Assembly: GCA_038217425.1 (NCBI GenBank)
Contig: JBBQPM010000241.1
Span: 1-8,903 of the forward strand
Source of the DNA: JAIEPT01 sp038217425
GTDB lineage: Bacteria > Planctomycetota > Planctomycetia > Gemmatales > Gemmataceae
DNA length: 8,903 bases
Direction of reading: 5' to 3'
Shown here: piece by piece, positions 6,595-8,903 of the stretch
How the letters are laid out: every line of letters begins with the position of its first letter
Position numbering within the stretch: position 1 is the first letter of the stretch
Position numbers and translations under genes: made by a program
Notes under the pieces: model-generated
The model's input: only the letters and a program-made list of their open reading frames with translations
The model's database searches: none
What the model was told of the DNA's origin: nothing

Positions 6595-8010
6595 TCACCC
6601 GCTCATCGAACGAATGGCGTTCAGAAGTTGCTTGAACTTGATCGGCTGCACGAGGATGGTTTGCTTGGAGCGAGGCTCGACTTTTTTCGCCCACTCGGAC
6701 TGGTCCGCGTTGAGGAGCAGAATGCCGCCCAGCGTCAATTTTTGCCGGGCGGCGTCGGCCATGATGCGGCCGAAGATCAGCAGTCCTTCCTCGCCCGTGG
6801 TCCCCGCATCGACCACCAGTACGTCGAACGGCTGCTGCCGAAACCGGTCCAGCGCCCGCTGCGGATCTCCCGCGATGAACACCCGGAAGCCCTTCTCCTT
6901 CAGCTTCTCCCGCAACGCGTTCTGCAGACTCTCATCGCGCTCGGCGATGAAGACCGCCTTCGGTTCCGTCGATTTCTGTCCCTTGCCTTCCAGCTCGTGA
7001 CGCGTCTTACGCACGGCATCGAGCAATTGGCTGGGCGTCTGGTAGCGATGGTTCGGCTCCAGGCTCATCATGTTCTCGATGAGTCGAAAGACGCTGCCGG
7101 GCGCGACGATCTCGTCCGGTTTCATCGGCTCGATGTTCGAGAAGCGGCGCGGATCCATGCGCAGCCGAGCTTCCTTGGCCATGTCGATCGGCGATCGGCC
7201 CGTGAGGAGCTGATAGCCGACGCAGCCCAGGAAGAAGAGGTCGCTACGCGTATCGCCGTGCGGCACGCCGGTGGCTTTTTCGAGCCCGGCATAATCGACC
7301 GAGCGTGCGACTTCGACTTCCTTGTCGCTGGCGGACGCCTTGAAATCGGAGATTTCCGCCAGGCCGAAATCGACGAGCTTCGCCGTCCCGCCGCTGGAGA
7401 TGAGCACGTTGGAGAGCTTCATGTCGCGATGGGTGAGCCCCTGGGAAAATGCGTATGCCAGCCCCGCCGTCGTGTCTTCCAGAATCTTGATGGCTTCGAT
7501 CGGCTCGAGCTTTTTGCGAATCGCCAGGAAATCTTTGAGCGTGCCCCCCTCGACGAATTCCATGACGAGATAGTACTGGCTCGTGGCGCGGTCCTGGCTG
7601 ACGGCGAGAATCTCGACGATGTTGGGATGATGGAGATTCATGCCGACCTTGCCTTCGCGCAGGAAGAGGTCGATCTTGTGTTTATCCTGGCTCCACTTGC
7701 GCCGCAGCACCTTGATGGCGACGATGCGTCCGCTGGAGGGGTCGTCGGCGCGGAAGACTCGGCCGAAGCTTCCCGCGGCGATCATGTACAGGAGTCGATA
7801 GCCGCCGAGAAAGTAGCCGTCGGTATCGCCCTTGACGAGTTTCTGCGACTGAAAGGGCGTGAGGTAGCCTTTGCGCTGCATGACGCGAACGAAGTCTTCC
7901 CAGGGGCCGGCCTTGCTCTCCAACTCCTCCCAGGCCTCTTGGACCTGATCGAACTGAAGCAGGCCGACGCGCACGGCGAGATCGGCAATACTGGAAGCGT
8001 CGGCAGCCAT
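6595..8010 (-). CDS. Ser/Thr protein kinase with degenerate C-terminal receiver-like domain
   Basis: 471 residues, no signal peptide or membrane segment, so cytoplasmic. Residues 1-70 form a helical segment ending GYFLGGYRLL, typical just before the kinase domain in planctomycete kinases. The kinase domain (about 71-340) is complete: glycine loop AAGSFGRVF (78-86), AIK with Lys100, helix-C Glu119, HRDMKLSN (Asp196, Asn201), DFG (214-216), an altered APE region (YAGLE, 240-244), DLFFLG (257-262) and a late Arg322. Residues about 351-471 resemble a response-regulator receiver: alternating strands and helices, DVLVVDAGTTGEEGL placing Asp401 at the phosphorylation site, LLLNAD with Asn434 at the usual Thr/Ser, and VQP with Gln455 at the conserved Lys; the N-terminal acidic pair reads ER. 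The receiver is therefore probably not phosphorylated normally. The start at 8008-8010 is chosen because conserved text begins there; the frame is open to 8190 and ATG 8056-8058 is an alternative. It is the first gene of the operon. Confidence 0.9.
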   Translation of the reverse strand: MAADASSIADLAVRVGLLQFDQVQEAWEELESKAGPWEDFVRVMQRKGYLTPFQSQKLVKGDTDGYFLGGYRLLYMIAAGSFGRVFRADDPSSGRIVAIKVLRRKWSQDKHKIDLFLREGKVGMNLHHPNIVEILAVSQDRATSQYYLVMEFVEGGTLKDFLAIRKKLEPIEAIKILEDTTAGLAYAFSQGLTHRDMKLSNVLISSGGTAKLVDFGLAEISDFKASASDKEVEVARSVDYAGLEKATGVPHGDTRSDLFFLGCVGYQLLTGRSPIDMAKEARLRMDPRRFSNIEPMKPDEIVAPGSVFRLIENMMSLEPNHRYQTPSQLLDAVRKTRHELEGKGQKSTEPKAVFIAERDESLQNALREKLKEKGFRVFIAGDPQRALDRFRQQPFDVLVVDAGTTGEEGLLIFGRIMADAARQKLTLGGILLLNADQSEWAKKVEPRSKQTILVQPIKFKQLLNAIRSMSG

Positions 8011-8340
8011 AGGTGCGATCGGGTGAACCTGGGAGAGATTGGCAGGAGACAGCCTCATTGTAAGCGGCTGAAGTGTGCGCGCCAAGCAAGGTTGTCCGTA
8101 GGACGCTGGACGTCGCGTAGCGCGGATCGGCGGGCACGCCGTCGACGCCGCCGAGGTTACCGTCAAAACCCTTTGGCGCTGGTGGGTCAAGGACGCCTGC
8201 GTCGATCAGCGCCGCAGGAGTTTGAATCGCTGGCGCAGGAGTACGTCAATCAAGGGCACAAGGATCGTTTCCATCAAGCGGTCCACGCCCTGGTTGTCCT
8301 CGGCCTCGTCAGCAGGCAACTCATCTGCGATCAGCGTCTG
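8011..8340. other. Spacer upstream of the kinase operon
   Basis: These 330 bases hold no convincing intact gene. They must contain the kinase promoter and leader, but no clear -35/-10 pair stands out. Two minus-strand frames give protein-like text: a 44-codon tail (8206-8340, listed separately) and, overlapping its end, a proline- and alanine-rich stretch that includes IQTPAALIDAGVLDPPAP and GVPADPRYATSSV and runs into the kinase region in a different frame. Neither has a credible start or ribosome binding site. The GC-rich composition matches the genes to the left, not the AT-rich gene to the right. Confidence 0.5.
8206..8340 (-). pseudogene. Possible truncated 3' end of an unknown gene
   Basis: Directly after the stop codon of the TIGR03067-like gene the same minus-strand frame stays open for 44 codons to a TGA at 8206-8208. 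The translation has an acidic part (ADELPADEAEDNQGVDRL) and then an amphipathic, positively charged helix (METILVPLIDVLLRQRF, KLLRR). This looks more like a protein tail than random frame text, and its base composition matches the GC-rich side. I do not recognise the family. It could be the remnant of a gene cut by arrival of the AT-rich segment, or chance. Confidence 0.25.
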
Positions 8341-8778
8341 CTATTTCTTACTACTTTTTTTATCCTTTTTCTTCAAATACAGCACAAAATGTCCTGTTCC
8401 TGTTGTTTGAAAACCAACGGGCCTTTCTCTATTATCACTGGTGTCGCCGAAATCCCCGGCCACACAAAATACCAAGTAATCTTCTTCAAGTTTGTATATC
8501 GCCATCATTTTCTTTTCAGGGCGATTTAGGTCTATTAGATCAACCATATTTCGCATATTTTTTATCGACAAGCCGATCTTTCTCCGCATCAAGAGCTTTG
8601 CATTCTCGTAGACCTTGACAGCGTCGCCTTCGATCTTAAACCGAATAGGTTCCGCCTCAGTTTTTTTCCCATGCTCTTCTATATGCTCGGCAATCCACGT
8701 CCCCTGCAATTTGGCTAATTCGTCATCTTGCGAATTGGAAATGACCAGAATAATAGACAGGAACAGCGCACTAGGCAT
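8341..8778 (-). CDS. Small exported protein of the planctomycete TIGR03067 type
   Basis: 145 residues. A short hydrophobic N-terminus (MPSALFLSIILVIS) suggests a Sec signal peptide. The mature part opens with DDELAKLQGTW (18-28), the hallmark of TIGR03067 proteins, a family abundant in planctomycetes and of unknown function. It continues with a beta-rich body: RFKIEGDAVKVYENA, then MMAIYKLEEDYLVFCVAG, the usual 'Y-K-L-x-x-D-x-L-x-x-C' element, then RPVGFQTTGTGHFVLYLKK, the usual 'RP-x-x-F' end. A Lys/Ser-rich tail closes it. The ATG at 8776-8778 has an AGGAG site 6 nt upstream. By hand count, 8341-8760 is about 41% GC, against well over 55% in the genes to its left, so the gene differs in composition and may have been acquired. 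A poorly expressed native gene is an alternative. It is not obviously part of the kinase operon, from which it is separated by 330 nt. Confidence 0.8.
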   Translation of the reverse strand: MPSALFLSIILVISNSQDDELAKLQGTWIAEHIEEHGKKTEAEPIRFKIEGDAVKVYENAKLLMRRKIGLSIKNMRNMVDLIDLNRPEKKMMAIYKLEEDYLVFCVAGDFGDTSDNRERPVGFQTTGTGHFVLYLKKKDKKSSKK

Positions 8779-8784
8779 TTGTAA

Positions 8785-8789
8785 CTCCT
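8785..8789 (-). promoter_or_regulatory. Ribosome binding site of the TIGR03067-like gene
   Basis: AGGAG on the minus strand, 6 nt before the ATG at 8776-8778. It supports both the start codon and the reality of this small, low-GC gene. Confidence 0.75.
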
Positions 8790-8850
8790 AGCACTACAGC
8801 GCCAGAAACCAGCAAGGCGTTGCAGTAACTTCAAATACAGGAAGCATTTA

Positions 8851-8890
8851 CTCCCCTCTCCCTCCGGGAGAGGGGTTGGGGGTGAGGGGA
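8851..8890. repeat. REP-like GC-rich hairpin repeat
   Basis: CCCCTCTCCC (8853-8862) and GGGAGAGGGG (8866-8875) are perfect reverse complements around a 3-nt loop TCC. They are followed by TTGGGGGTGAGGGG, whose GAGGGG repeats the end of the right arm. From memory, the same 'CTCTCCC-GGGAGAGGG-TTGGGGGTGAGGG' module occurs as a dispersed intergenic repeat in many bacterial genomes. It lies about 75 nt upstream of the TIGR03067-like start, so it is not that gene's terminator. It may close a gene beyond the window or be a mobile-type repeat. Confidence 0.8.
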
Positions 8891-8903
8891 AAATGGCTCA
8901 ACT

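Noticed and set aside
6578..6694. Longer N-terminus for the pseudo-hydrolase gene
   Set aside because: It would lie inside the kinase gene and put 39 polar residues before an obvious signal peptide; the GGAG site supports the start at 6577.
8011..8190. Longer N-terminus for the kinase, up to an ATG at 8190
   Set aside because: The added 60 residues have no conserved character and no ribosome binding site; recognisable planctomycete kinase N-terminal text begins at the chosen Met. The intermediate ATG at 8056-8058 cannot be excluded.
6628..8529. Long plus-strand open frame (633 codons) opposite the kinase gene
   Set aside because: It is antisense to a complete kinase domain. Its translation is rich in Arg, Asp, Glu and Leu without family motifs, as expected for a shadow frame in GC-rich DNA, and it crosses the composition boundary at 8340.
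1..8903. tRNA, rRNA, CRISPR arrays, riboswitches or a phage-defence locus
   Set aside because: No cloverleaf-like segment, rRNA core motif, regularly spaced direct repeats, known aptamer motif or defence-gene family was seen on either strand by eye.

Overview
The window looks like chromosomal DNA from a member of the Planctomycetota, probably near the Gemmatales or Pirellulales. This rests on the kinds of gene present: a formaldehyde-activating-enzyme-like protein, a Ser/Thr kinase with the N-terminal segment common in planctomycete kinases, an exported CxxCH plus alpha-toroid protein, a planctomycete-type SGNH-like protein and a small TIGR03067-like secreted protein. The base composition is GC-rich apart from the right end. 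Every gene I accept is on the minus strand, so the text reads right to left for transcription. Family assignments come from motif recognition by eye; no database search was run.

Layout from the left: positions 1-372 hold no intact gene, only a weak IS5-type transposase-like remnant. Positions 381-959 encode a Fae-like protein that has no histidine in the segment where the catalytic His lies. Positions 960-1121 are intergenic and contain a strong 21-bp inverted repeat. Positions 1122-8010 are a four-gene block on one strand with gaps of 17, 68 and 30 nt, very likely an operon. In order of transcription it encodes: a cytoplasmic Ser/Thr kinase with a degenerate C-terminal receiver-like domain; an exported 799-residue protein ending in an alpha/beta-hydrolase domain that has lost its nucleophile and catalytic His; an exported SGNH-hydrolase-like protein; and an exported fusion of a CxxCH heme-c motif, an alpha/alpha-toroid and Kelch-like repeats. 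Positions 8011-8340 are a spacer containing a possible decayed coding tail. At 8340/8341 the composition drops sharply to about 41% GC through a small TIGR03067-like gene (8341-8778). The right edge carries a GC-rich hairpin repeat (8851-8890).

Working together (inference): the operon pairs one intracellular signalling protein with three proteins that carry signal peptides, so its output is probably at the cell envelope or in the periplasm. Two of the three exported proteins have hydrolase folds, and one of those looks catalytically dead. The third has a possible redox site joined to two binding or scaffold domains. I cannot assign a substrate or pathway. The Fae-like gene is separated from this block by the inverted repeat and is probably an independent unit related to the tetrahydromethanopterin C1 proteins of planctomycetes.
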